NCBI GenBank assembly: GCA_900553175.1
Contig: USCH01000001.1
Location: 1-64,000, forward strand
From: an uncultured Alistipes sp.
GTDB taxonomy: Bacteria; Bacteroidota; Bacteroidia; Bacteroidales; Rikenellaceae
Length of the DNA stretch: 64,000 nt
Reading direction: 5' to 3'
Made by a program: the position numbers and the translations under genes. The notes beneath the pieces are model-generated. The model made no database searches and was not told where the DNA came from. It saw only the letters and a program-made list of their open reading frames with translations. Below, piece by piece: positions 8,703-16,829 of the stretch. Position 1 is the stretch's first letter; each line of letters opens with the position of its first letter.

Positions 8703-10655
8703 ATGAAAATCATGAAATATACGACCTCGATTCTTTCGGCCGCCGCGATGTTCTTTCTGAGCACGGGCTGCGTGAAAGATATGGACATGCAGCTCGACGA
8801 CCGCATCCCCAGCGAGCGGGCCACCTACGAGCAGCTTGCCCGGGCTTACAGCCATCTGCGTTCGGCATTCTATGCCCCTGTCGCCACGAGCTGCAACAGC
8901 GGTTTTACGGCCGGCGGCTACATGATGGCCGGATACTGCGACGAAGCGCAGGAGGTTTACCGGAATTCTCCCGTCCACAGCTTTTACAACGGCCTTGTTT
9001 CGTCGTCGGACATGCCGCTTTGGTGGAGTGCCGATGGCGGCGGAACCGAACGCTGGTCGGGCCTTTTCAATTGCATTTACGCCTGCAATTCGGCGATCAC
9101 CTTTCTGGAGGACCCCACGCTGGAGACCGACTACGAAGAGATTCAGAAGACCACCATGGTCGCGCAGTTCTATGCGCTGCGCGGCTATGCCTACCTGCAG
9201 CTGATCAAGCGTTTCGGCGGCGTGCCCATCGTCGACCACATCATCGGCCGCGAGGAGGACTATTCGCAGTACAAGCGGGCGAGCTTCGCCCAGTGCGTCG
9301 ACTTCATCATCGAGTCCTGCGACCGGGCCATGGAGATCGACAAATCGCTGCCCTGGTTCACCGCCTCGCAGTCGCTGCTGCCCCAGTTGAGCCGTTTCGC
9401 CCTCTGCGCCGTCAAGTCCGAAGCCGTCCTGTATGCGGCCAGCCCGCTGTGGGCCGATGACTGCGAGGGCACGGAACCCTATACGTGGGAGCGTGCGGCC
9501 GGTATCACCAAGGAGATGCTCGACCTCTGCGTCGGCCACGGCGCTGCGCTGGTCGATGCCGACACGGCTTTCCCCGTTGAGTCCGAGTTCGGTCTGAATG
9601 CCTACGACAAGTATTTCCTTTCGACCTATCCTTCGGGCGCTTCGTGGGATACCGAGACGCTGTATCAGCCCTACAACTACGGTTGGACGCAGAGTGTCGT
9701 CTGGCAGTGGGCCGGTCTGCCCATCGACGTGGGCCAGTCCTCGGCCGGTGCCTGCCCCACGCAGCAGCTGGTCGATGCCTACGAGGTGCTGAATGCCGAC
9801 GGTACGGTCGCCGTGCCGCTGCTCGATCTGGCCAACCCCTACGATGCCGACGGCAAGCCCAACATCAATCCGGCCGCCAAGGATCTGGGTTATGAGGACT
9901 GCACGGCCCGGATGTACGAAAACCGCGACCCGCGTTTCTATGCGACGATCTACTACGACGGCGTGAAGTTCGCCCGCGACGACGCCGAAAACGGCGAATT
10001 CGAGGTGCAGACCTACGTGGGCGGCAACTGCGCGCTCAACCTTTCGCCTTCGAACCGGCGCAACACCTGCACGGGATACTACCTGCGCAAGTTCTCGAAC
10101 CCGGGTTCGGGTGCCGATGCCGGCAACAAGTGCGGCTACATGCGCATGTTCCGTCTGGCCGAGCTCTATCTCAACTTCGCCGAGGCCGCTTCGATGGCTC
10201 AGGGCCCCGATTCCAGCTATCCGGCCACGGTGTGCATGGAGCCCGACGAGAAAGATCCCGAAACGCTGCGTCCGGTCATCTACGGCGAGCCGCTCTCGGC
10301 CCGCGAGGCCGTCAATAAGGTGCGTGCCCGCGTCGGCATGCCGGGCATCGACGATACGGACGAGGCTTTCCAGCTGCGTCTGCGCAACGAGCGCCGGGTA
10401 GAGCTGGCTTTCGAGGAGCATCGTTTCTTCGACGTGCGGCGCTGGCAGAAGCCCGACGGCGACCTCTCGGCCACCGACCGTCTGGTGTCGGGCATGCGCA
10501 TCACGCTCGACGGCGGAGAGAAGAAGTACGAACGCTTCAACTTCGACCGCAAGTGCTACACCAACAAGTACCTGAAGTATCCCATCGTTCTGGATGAGGT
10601 GAGCCGGATGATGCATCATTCGGGCGAGAACTGGCAGAACCCGGGCTGGAACTAA
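8703..10655 (+). CDS. SusD/RagB-type lipoprotein (partner of SusC 2)
   Basis: SusD-family lipoprotein of 650 residues, starting 20 bases after the second SusC. The lipobox contains Cys23 (LSTGC), followed by VKDMDMQLDD, an acidic stretch compatible with the Bacteroidota signal for surface export. Family landmarks are ALRGYAYLQLIKRFGGVPIV in the N-terminal half, NKVRARVGMPGID, and RNERRVELAFEEHRFFDVRRW near the C-terminus. It should form a lid over SusC 2 and bind its glycan. Cotranscribed with the lipoprotein genes that follow. Confidence 0.95.
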   Translation: MKIMKYTTSILSAAAMFFLSTGCVKDMDMQLDDRIPSERATYEQLARAYSHLRSAFYAPVATSCNSGFTAGGYMMAGYCDEAQEVYRNSPVHSFYNGLVSSSDMPLWWSADGGGTERWSGLFNCIYACNSAITFLEDPTLETDYEEIQKTTMVAQFYALRGYAYLQLIKRFGGVPIVDHIIGREEDYSQYKRASFAQCVDFIIESCDRAMEIDKSLPWFTASQSLLPQLSRFALCAVKSEAVLYAASPLWADDCEGTEPYTWERAAGITKEMLDLCVGHGAALVDADTAFPVESEFGLNAYDKYFLSTYPSGASWDTETLYQPYNYGWTQSVVWQWAGLPIDVGQSSAGACPTQQLVDAYEVLNADGTVAVPLLDLANPYDADGKPNINPAAKDLGYEDCTARMYENRDPRFYATIYYDGVKFARDDAENGEFEVQTYVGGNCALNLSPSNRRNTCTGYYLRKFSNPGSGADAGNKCGYMRMFRLAELYLNFAEAASMAQGPDSSYPATVCMEPDEKDPETLRPVIYGEPLSAREAVNKVRARVGMPGIDDTDEAFQLRLRNERRVELAFEEHRFFDVRRWQKPDGDLSATDRLVSGMRITLDGGEKKYERFNFDRKCYTNKYLKYPIVLDEVSRMMHHSGENWQNPGWN

Positions 10656-10685
10656 AATTTAAAACCCATTTTAAAACTATTAAAT

Positions 10686-11948
10686 ATGAATCGGATTCTT
10701 AAATTTTTGGCACTTTCTATGACGGTCGGATCGCTGTGCGCATCGTGCGGCGGCGATGATGAAAACACTGGAGGAGGCAATCCTGCGCCCGCTCCCGGGC
10801 CGTCGGGCAACTATCCGTCGGATGTAACCGTCACCCCCCCCCTGATGTCGGGCCAGATCAAGGCCGGCGTCTCCGGAGCCATCGAGGTCAACGGCTCGGG
10901 CTTCGATGCCGACATGGACTACATCATGTTCGGCTGGGAAGAGGACGGCCAGATGAAATACGGTGCCCCCCTGGGTGATGATGTCTCGCTGATCAAAGGC
11001 TCGCGCATCACCGTCGGCGTGCATGTCGATCAGGAGGTGGTCGGCAAGACCGTGAAACTCTACCTCGACCGCGTGGGCTACGATCCCATGCCGCTGACCG
11101 AGGAGCTCGAGATCGTGCAGGCCACGGTGGCTGAGGGCTACATTCCCGATCCGGCGTTCCGCGCCCGCTTGCTGGATACGAATGTCGAGGCGAGCAAGAA
11201 TATCGCTCCCCTGTTCAACGAACTGGGCATCATCGCCCCGGCAAGCGCCGCTACGGTCGAGACCGTCGACATCGCCGCCAGCACCATCACCTCGCTCGAT
11301 GGCCTGGAGCTCTTCACCGGCGTGAAGCATCTGATCGCCTGGGATATGAGCGAGCTGCTCGTGGCCGATTTCACGAAGTGGAAACCGACCAACTCCGGAG
11401 TCTTCGTCCAGCTGGACCGCGGCATCAAACTCGAGAAGATCATCGTGGGCCCCACGATCATGCGTCTCGACTGCATCGACTGCAATGCGCTGAAGGAGAT
11501 CGACTTCTCGCAGGCTCGCTGGTTCAATAACCTCCAGATGTACAGCAAGAATGCCGGCAGCTACCTGCCGTTGGAGAAGGCCGACATGCGCCGTCTGCGT
11601 CAGGGTGTCTTCGTCGACAAGGACCAGACCGAGACCAAGCGCGACTGCGACACCGAGGGCGAATATACGGTCATGCGCGCCTATGCGCAGTTCCAGTTCC
11701 CCGGCACGTGCCACATTCTGGTCGACTACCAGCAGCTCGTCGAGAAGCGTGGCTGGGACAGCGATAACAATAAGTGCAACTACAATGCGATCTACGACGC
11801 CTGGACGCGCGGAGCCACGATCGACGTCTATTCGTCGAAAGACATCGAAAAACACCTGGGTACGGTGCCGATGTATTCGGAGAATCCGAAAGCCATCGCC
11901 GCCAAGCCCGACACGGCGGACGAGTGGGTGCCTGCCGAGACCGAATAG
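10686..11948 (+). CDS. Surface lipoprotein with TIG-like and LRR-like parts, paralogue 1 of 4
   Basis: Function not established; it sits where surface glycan-binding proteins sit in polysaccharide loci. 420 residues. The signal peptide ends in a lipobox with Cys21, followed by GGDDE, a likely surface-export signal, then a Gly/Pro/Asn linker. Residues about 43-145 resemble an IPT/TIG immunoglobulin-like fold (IEVNGSGFDADMDYIMFGWE, then VKLYLDRVGYDPMPLTEE). Next is GYIPDPAFRARLLD, typical of the cap before Bacteroidota leucine-rich repeats, then degenerate LRR-like segments (ITSLDGLELFTGVKHL, MRLDCIDCNALKEIDFS). The C-terminus has IDVYSSKDIEKHLGTVPMY, shared by all four copies. It starts 30 bases after SusD 2. 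A nine-C run (10834-10842) can slip into a stop. Confidence 0.85.
   Translation: MNRILKFLALSMTVGSLCASCGGDDENTGGGNPAPAPGPSGNYPSDVTVTPPLMSGQIKAGVSGAIEVNGSGFDADMDYIMFGWEEDGQMKYGAPLGDDVSLIKGSRITVGVHVDQEVVGKTVKLYLDRVGYDPMPLTEELEIVQATVAEGYIPDPAFRARLLDTNVEASKNIAPLFNELGIIAPASAATVETVDIAASTITSLDGLELFTGVKHLIAWDMSELLVADFTKWKPTNSGVFVQLDRGIKLEKIIVGPTIMRLDCIDCNALKEIDFSQARWFNNLQMYSKNAGSYLPLEKADMRRLRQGVFVDKDQTETKRDCDTEGEYTVMRAYAQFQFPGTCHILVDYQQLVEKRGWDSDNNKCNYNAIYDAWTRGATIDVYSSKDIEKHLGTVPMYSENPKAIAAKPDTADEWVPAETE
10834..10842 (+). repeat. Nine-C homopolymer in lipoprotein 1
   Basis: The run reads ACC CCC CCC CTG. Loss of one C gives an immediate TGA; gain of one C shifts the frame to a later TGA in the TIG-like part. 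Confidence 0.6.
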
Positions 11949-11952
11949 CGGA

Positions 11953-11991
11953 CTCGGAAGGGGAGCCGGCGCGTCCGGCTCCCCTTCCGAG
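11953..11991 (+). other. Strong intercistronic hairpin between lipoprotein genes 1 and 2
   Basis: A perfect 17-base stem (11953-11969 with 11975-11991) closes a 5-base loop CGCGT directly after the lipoprotein 1 stop codon. No T run follows, so it could be an RNA-stability or partial termination element that sets expression of the downstream paralogues, or a weak terminator. Confidence 0.7.
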
Positions 11992-12038
11992 CACTGAAAT
12001 GAAATTCTGCAACACCGTTTTTAATTATTACTCGAATC

Positions 12039-13340
12039 ATGAAAAAAACTTTGAAATTTCTCTCTGCCACTCTGTTGGCCGGAGCCATGCTGGCTGCGTG
12101 CAGCAAAGACGACGACAATAATGGGGGGGGGAATAACAACGGCGGCAACAACAACGGCGGCGGAACCAACTATCCGTCGGAGGTGACCGTCGACCAGCCT
12201 CTGGTTTCCGGGACGGTCAAAGCCGGTGTTGCCGCTGCGATCGAAATCACCGGATCGGGTTTCGATCCCGACTACGACTATGTGAAGTACGGTTGGGAAG
12301 AGGACGGCAAGATCGTCTACAGCGCCGAGATCAACAACGCCTACATGCTCATGAAGAGCACGCGCATCACCATCGGCATTCATGTGGCCGATCCCGTCGT
12401 GGGCAAGACCGTCAAGGTTTACCTCGACCGCATCGGTTACGATCCCATGCCGCTGACCGACGATATTCAGATCGCCCTGCCCGAGGTTTCCGAAGGCTAT
12501 ATTCCCGATGCCGGATTCCGCGAGACGCTCATGTCGACCCATCCTCAGGACGGCAACCCGGACATCGCTCCCATGTTCAACGAGTTCGGCATGATTCCTC
12601 CTGCGCAGGCCGCCACCGTCGAGAAGCTCAACCTCTATGCCTCCACGGCCAAGTCGCTCGAAGGTATCGAGCTCTTCACCAACGTGGGCCATCTGATCGC
12701 CTGGAACAACACCTCGCTCGAAACGGTCGATCTCTCGAAACTCAAGGGCAAGAAGTGTTTGTTCGTGTCGCTGAACGGCGCCACGGCCGTCAAGGAGATC
12801 ATCACGGGTCCGTCGCTGGGCCGTCTGGACTGCTACAACTGCCCCAAACTCGAGAAGGTCGACGTGCATCTTTCGAGCTGGCAGTACAATTTCCAGATGT
12901 TCTACGACGCCAGCGAGACGGGGTATACCTACGTCACGTATCTCGATATGCGCAAGGATCGCAGCGGCAAGGAGTTCGGCGGTCCGTACGAGGGCGATGC
13001 CGGTCAGGGCTGGAAAGGCTATGCCGATTCGGAGCCCGACGGTCACAACTGGATGCCGCTGGTTGCGGGTTCCTACATCAAGGTGGCCGACAATGCGCAC
13101 ATCTTGGTCGACTACCAGTTCCTGCTCGACAAATGGGCGACCGGCAACAACGCGACCAACCCCTACGGAAGCTGCTACGGCTCGATCCTTTCGGCTTGGG
13201 AGCGCGGTGCCAAGATCGACGTCTATTCGTCGAAGGACATCGAGAAGTTCCTCGGCACGGTGCCCATGTACAAGGACGATCCGAAAGCGCTGACGCCCTC
13301 TGGCGAACAGAACGGCTGGACGCCCGATGAAGTGGAGTAG
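12039..13340 (+). CDS. Surface lipoprotein with TIG-like and LRR-like parts, paralogue 2 of 4
   Basis: Second member of the tandem family, 433 residues, function unknown. Lipobox with Cys21 (MLAAC) then SKDDD, an acidic surface-export signal, and a Gly/Asn linker encoded by a nine-G run (12123-12131). Family landmarks: NYPSEVTVDQPLVSGTVKAG, IEITGSGFDPDYDYVKYGWE, VKVYLDRIGYDPMPLTDD, SEGYIPDAGFRETLM, SLEGIELFTNVGHLIAWN, LDCYNCPKLEKVDVH, and the C-terminal IDVYSSKDIEKFLGTVPMY. It has an insertion before the C-terminal block (GGPYEGDAGQGWKGYADSEP) absent from paralogue 1. It probably presents a carbohydrate- or protein-binding surface on the cell exterior beside the SusCD complexes. Confidence 0.85.
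   Translation: MKKTLKFLSATLLAGAMLAACSKDDDNNGGGNNNGGNNNGGGTNYPSEVTVDQPLVSGTVKAGVAAAIEITGSGFDPDYDYVKYGWEEDGKIVYSAEINNAYMLMKSTRITIGIHVADPVVGKTVKVYLDRIGYDPMPLTDDIQIALPEVSEGYIPDAGFRETLMSTHPQDGNPDIAPMFNEFGMIPPAQAATVEKLNLYASTAKSLEGIELFTNVGHLIAWNNTSLETVDLSKLKGKKCLFVSLNGATAVKEIITGPSLGRLDCYNCPKLEKVDVHLSSWQYNFQMFYDASETGYTYVTYLDMRKDRSGKEFGGPYEGDAGQGWKGYADSEPDGHNWMPLVAGSYIKVADNAHILVDYQFLLDKWATGNNATNPYGSCYGSILSAWERGAKIDVYSSKDIEKFLGTVPMYKDDPKALTPSGEQNGWTPDEVE
12123..12131 (+). repeat. Nine-G homopolymer in lipoprotein 2
   Basis: The run reads AAT GGG GGG GGG AAT AAC. Gain of one G gives GAA TAA at once; loss of one G reaches TGA about 20 codons later. Either change truncates the protein just after its export signal. 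Confidence 0.65.
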
Positions 13341-13360
13341 ACCGATATGAAAAATCAGGT

Positions 13361-13390
13361 GGGATGACGCCCGGAAACGGGTGTCATCCT
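13361..13390 (+). other. Intercistronic hairpin with GAAA tetraloop
   Basis: A 12-base stem (13362-13373 with 13378-13389, one G-U pair) closes the GNRA tetraloop GAAA between lipoprotein genes 2 and 3. The tail TGCTCAGTTTTACT is only weakly T-rich. It could be a stabiliser or a leaky terminator. Confidence 0.6.
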
Positions 13391-13431
13391 GCTCAGTTTT
13401 ACTAAAGTTTCAACTTAAACCAATCAAACCT

Positions 13432-14721
13432 ATGAAACACCTGAAACTTTTTATGGCTTTTGCAGCCGTTGCGATGTTTGCCGCCTGCGGCGGTGACGAC
13501 GACACCACGAACAATGGCGGTGGGAATAACGGCGGTGACAACGGCGGAAACGGCGGCGGGAACTATCCTGCCGATGTCCAGGTGACCGACGCCACTTCGG
13601 GCGAGGTGAAGGCCGGTATGGCCGACGCCATCACGATCGAAGGCAGCGGTTTCGACGATCTGATGGACATGGTGCAGATCGGATATGAGGATGAAACCGG
13701 CGAGATGAGGTATGCCGATGTCAATTCCATGGTGTGCTCGATCCGCAAGTCGCGCATTACGCTCGGCGTGCGCATCGACGAACCCTATCTGGACAAGACC
13801 GTGAAGGTCTACCTCGACCGCATGGGTTATGACAAGATGCCCCTGACGGGCGACATCACCTTCACGATGCCGACCGTTGCCGAGGGCTACATTCCCGACC
13901 CGGCGTTCCGTTCGTTCCTTTCGAGCAACCCTCACAACTGCCCGGCCGTGGCTGCTCTTTTCGATGCCTACGGCATGCTCAACCCCTCGGCTGCGGCTGC
14001 GTGCCAGTCGTGGGAGAGCAAGGACGGTTGGACGATGGACCTGGCCGGCTGTCAGGCCGAATCGCTCGAGGGCATCGAGCTCTTCACCGGTATCAAGCCC
14101 CGTCCGGGAGACGAGAACGTCATCGTGGCCGCCTGGGATATGCCCAACGTGAAGAAGATCGACATTTCGAACTGGAAACTCGCCGGTTTCGAATTCCGTC
14201 TCGACCGTGCCGCGAAGCTTGAGGAGCTCATCGGCGCTCCCTACGTGCACACGCTTTCGCTCAACGCCTGCGGTTCGCTCAAGAAGCTCGACCTGAGCCC
14301 CTGCCGTGCGCTGCTGCGCTGCTGGATGACCAACATCAAGACGCCTGTCTGCACCGAGCTCGACCTGCGCCGCGACCAGAGCGGTACGTATGTCGATCGT
14401 CCGGCTGCGGAGGGTGAGTTCACCTATTTGCAGGGCGATACCAGCTTCGTGCTGGCCGACAACTGCAAGATCAAGATGGATTCGCGCTTCCTGGGTTCGC
14501 ATCCGGTGGAGAACGGCGGCAATCCCTCCTGTTGGTGCGACATCTACGATGCCTGGAAACGCGGTGCCATCATCGAGGTTTACTGGTGGAAGGACATTGA
14601 ACGTTATCTGGACACCGCTCCGCTCTATACGGAGGACCCCGAGGCCATCTCGCCCGAGACCATGAAGGAGGGAGAGACGGAGACCCGCAACAAGTGGAAG
14701 GTGACCGAGCCCGAAGAGTAA
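13432..14721 (+). CDS. Surface lipoprotein with TIG-like and LRR-like parts, paralogue 3 of 4
   Basis: Third family member, 429 residues. ATG at 13432 is chosen because it gives a lipoprotein signal with Cys19 (MFAAC) followed by GGDDD; the open frame extends upstream to 13381 but that part is implausible. Landmarks: NYPADVQVTDATSGEVKAG, ITIEGSGFDDLMDMVQIGYE, VKVYLDRMGYDKMPLTGD, AEGYIPDPAFRSFLS, SLEGIELFTGIKPRPGDENV, LSLNACGSLKKLDLSPC, and a C-terminal IEVYWWKDIERYLDTAPLY in place of VYSSKDIEK. Its Gly/Asn linker is encoded by mixed codons (GGC, GGT, GGG), so it lacks the nine-base run found in copies 1, 2 and 4. Function unknown; likely a surface-exposed binding protein. Confidence 0.85.
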   Translation: MKHLKLFMAFAAVAMFAACGGDDDTTNNGGGNNGGDNGGNGGGNYPADVQVTDATSGEVKAGMADAITIEGSGFDDLMDMVQIGYEDETGEMRYADVNSMVCSIRKSRITLGVRIDEPYLDKTVKVYLDRMGYDKMPLTGDITFTMPTVAEGYIPDPAFRSFLSSNPHNCPAVAALFDAYGMLNPSAAAACQSWESKDGWTMDLAGCQAESLEGIELFTGIKPRPGDENVIVAAWDMPNVKKIDISNWKLAGFEFRLDRAAKLEELIGAPYVHTLSLNACGSLKKLDLSPCRALLRCWMTNIKTPVCTELDLRRDQSGTYVDRPAAEGEFTYLQGDTSFVLADNCKIKMDSRFLGSHPVENGGNPSCWCDIYDAWKRGAIIEVYWWKDIERYLDTAPLYTEDPEAISPETMKEGETETRNKWKVTEPEE

Positions 14722-14940
14722 CGGTTGCGGGCGGCGGCTTTTGCCGGCGGGCGTTCCGGTTCCGACCGGTTCGGTCGGCGGACGGCTCCGGACGGAACCT
14801 GCGGACTTCGGATTCCATCGGAAAACCCGTCCGAGGTGCGGACGAGCCTCCGAAAATAAATCGGACCGCAAAAACGTTGATACGAGGAGACGAAAGCTGC
14901 AATTTGATAGAAAACCTTTTTTAACTTTTTTAATTGTCTT
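14722..14940 (+). other. Intercistronic spacer with inverted repeats
   Basis: This 219-base gap between lipoprotein genes 3 and 4 is the longest in the operon. It holds nested inverted repeats, an inner CCGACC/GGTCGG stem and outer GTTCCG/CGGAAC arms, then an AT-rich stretch just before the next ATG. No gene or clear T-run terminator is visible. An internal promoter for paralogue 4 cannot be excluded. Confidence 0.4.
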
Positions 14941-16254
14941 ATGAAAAAAACACTGAAATTTTTGTCCATGGCCCTCATGGCAGGTGCTCTCTGCGCCGCC
15001 TGCGGCGATGACGACGACTCCACGAACAATGGTGGGGGGGGGAATAACGGCGGCAACGGCGGCAACAACGGCGGCGGCACCAACTATCCTTCCGAGATCC
15101 AGATCGACGGCGAGCTGATGACGGGCGAGGTGAAGCCCGGTTTCCCCGATGCAATCAATGTTTCGGGCAGCGGCTTCAGCTCGGACGATTACCTGATGTT
15201 CGGCTACGAGCAGGATGGCGAAATCGTCTACAAGGACATTCCTGCGGGCGGTTACGACATGCGTTCGACGCGTATTTCGTGCGGTCTTCCTCTCGACCTG
15301 GTCGCAGAGGGGATGAAAGTCAAGGTCTATGTCGACCGCATCGGTTACGACAAGATGCCCATCACGGGCGAGCTGACCGTCAAGATGCCCGAAATCGCCG
15401 AGGGTTACATTCCCGACCCGGCATTCCGTGCCACGATGGCCGAGCCTTCGCGCCACCCCGGTTTCGCACCGCTGTTCAACGCGCTGGGACTGCTCGACGT
15501 GGCTGCCGCCAAGACGGCTAAGAGCGGCAACACCGGTCAGTTCGAAATCGACTTGGCAGGCTGTGCAGCCGAGTCGTTCGCAGGTATCGAGCTTTTCGAG
15601 AACGTGACCGGTCTGGTCGCTGCGTGGGATACGCCCAACGTCAAGGAGATCGACCTTTCGAACTGGCAGGCCCGCGGTTTCCAGTGGCTCTGCGACCGCG
15701 CCAACAGCCTCGAGAAGTTCATCGGCGCTCCTTATGCCCGCCGCATCAAGGTCAGCTACTGCCCCAAACTGACCTATGTCGACGTGCATAACTGCGTTTG
15801 GCTCAGCTGGCTCGACTTCAGCGGCAAGGAGGCCGGTCTGAACGAGTCGTCGGTGACCTATGCGGACATCCGCAAGAACGGCACGAAGGATTATGCCGAT
15901 ACGCCTATGGACGACGATCACTACATGAGCGTATGGAACAACGCCGACCAGGGCTTCACCGTGGCCGACAACGCGCTGATCAAGATCGACACGTGGTTCC
16001 TCATGGATCACACCGACGGTGCCTGGTCGCAGATCTACAACGCCTGGAAGGATCGCGGCGCCACGATCGAGGTTTACTCGCGCATCGATCCCCACCGCGA
16101 CGAGCTGCTGGGTACGGTTCCCTCGTATGCCGAGGACCCCGACGCTCTTTCGCCCGGCGGCAAGAAGGGCGACTACCAGCCGTCGAACAAGTGGCAGGTG
16201 GACGATCCCTACACCGAGGGCAACGAGGCTCCGGAACCCTATCCCGGAAAATAA
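14941..16254 (+). CDS. Surface lipoprotein with TIG-like and LRR-like parts, paralogue 4 of 4
   Basis: Fourth and last member, 437 residues. Its signal peptide MKKTLKFLSMALMAGALCAA resembles that of copy 2; Cys21 is followed by GDDDD and a Gly/Asn linker containing a nine-G run (15034-15042). Landmarks: NYPSEIQIDGELMTGEVKPG, INVSGSGFSSDDYLMFGYE, VKVYVDRIGYDKMPITGE, AEGYIPDPAFRATMAEP, SFAGIELFENVTGLVAAWD, IKVSYCPKLTYVDVHNC, and a divergent C-terminus (IEVYSRIDPHRDELLGTVPSY). Conserved ends with divergent middles across the four copies suggest diversification for different ligands. The operon ends with a strong terminator 50 bases downstream. Confidence 0.85.
   Translation: MKKTLKFLSMALMAGALCAACGDDDDSTNNGGGGNNGGNGGNNGGGTNYPSEIQIDGELMTGEVKPGFPDAINVSGSGFSSDDYLMFGYEQDGEIVYKDIPAGGYDMRSTRISCGLPLDLVAEGMKVKVYVDRIGYDKMPITGELTVKMPEIAEGYIPDPAFRATMAEPSRHPGFAPLFNALGLLDVAAAKTAKSGNTGQFEIDLAGCAAESFAGIELFENVTGLVAAWDTPNVKEIDLSNWQARGFQWLCDRANSLEKFIGAPYARRIKVSYCPKLTYVDVHNCVWLSWLDFSGKEAGLNESSVTYADIRKNGTKDYADTPMDDDHYMSVWNNADQGFTVADNALIKIDTWFLMDHTDGAWSQIYNAWKDRGATIEVYSRIDPHRDELLGTVPSYAEDPDALSPGGKKGDYQPSNKWQVDDPYTEGNEAPEPYPGK
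15034..15042 (+). repeat. Nine-G homopolymer in lipoprotein 4
   Basis: The run reads GGT GGG GGG GGG AAT AAC. One extra G gives GAA TAA; one G fewer runs about 30 codons to TGA. Confidence 0.65.
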
Positions 16255-16303
16255 TCGCCGCTTGTCTGCCGGAGGCCTTTGACGGCGCCCGGCGATGACA
16301 GTC

Positions 16304-16340
16304 GCCCCTGCAACCGTTCAGGTTGCAGGGGCTTTTTTTT
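16304..16340 (+). terminator. Intrinsic terminator of the SusCD-lipoprotein operon
   Basis: A perfect 12-base stem GCCCCTGCAACC / GGTTGCAGGGGC with loop GTTCA is followed by eight T. This marks the end of the 415-16254 operon. Confidence 0.95.
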
Positions 16341-16736
16341 CGGGTTGCCGCCAGGCTTGCTGGCCGGTTGACTGGCTGGCCGCTGTCGGAGTTGTCGGGC
16401 CGGTCCGGGTGGCGAACCTGATCGCGGACCGATGTCGGGCTTGCGGGCCGGCTGCGGGAATCTGTCGGCTTTTGGCGGGCTTTGCTGTTGGGAGGGCGGG
16501 GTTCGTCGGACGAGCAGGGACGTCGGTCGCAGGGGCATTCGGGAGTGAGTTCGGGAGGCGGCATCGTGTCGTGCCGCGGGGTGTGAAGCGTCGTGTCGCG
16601 TATTGCGAGGGCTTGCGGACCGGGGTGCCTGGAGACTTGCGGAGGTTTGGCGCTGCGGGGCGGGGACGTCGTACGCTGGTTGCGGACCGGGGGTGTCGGG
16701 GTGTCGGGGGCGTCTGCGGCCTGCGGGCGGACCGAT
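16341..16736. other. G-rich intergenic stretch, no gene seen
   Basis: About 400 bases between two facing terminators. The + strand is markedly G/T-rich with imperfect repeats such as TTGCGGACCGGGG (near 16612 and 16680) and clustered G runs near 16660-16730 that could form a G-quadruplex. An open frame at 16295-16738 has an implausible Gly/Arg/Cys-rich composition and begins inside the upstream terminator. I see no supportable gene. Confidence 0.5.
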
Positions 16737-16769
16737 AAAAAAGACTGTCTGCAACGGGCAGACAGTCTT
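16737..16769 (-). terminator. Intrinsic terminator of the MFS transporter gene
   Basis: Perfect 12-base stem (16741-16752 with 16758-16769). On the minus strand it is followed by a run of T (plus-strand A at 16737-16742). It lies about 60 bases past the MFS stop codon. Confidence 0.9.
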
Positions 16770-16829
16770 GCGGCGGAGCGTATCGTTCGGTAAAGAGGTG
16801 CGCGCGCACCTGCTCCGAACCCTCGGAAA

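Noticed and set aside
16295..16738. 147-codon open frame on the + strand
   Set aside because: It begins inside the PUL terminator and has a Gly/Arg/Cys-rich, implausible composition typical of non-coding G-rich DNA.
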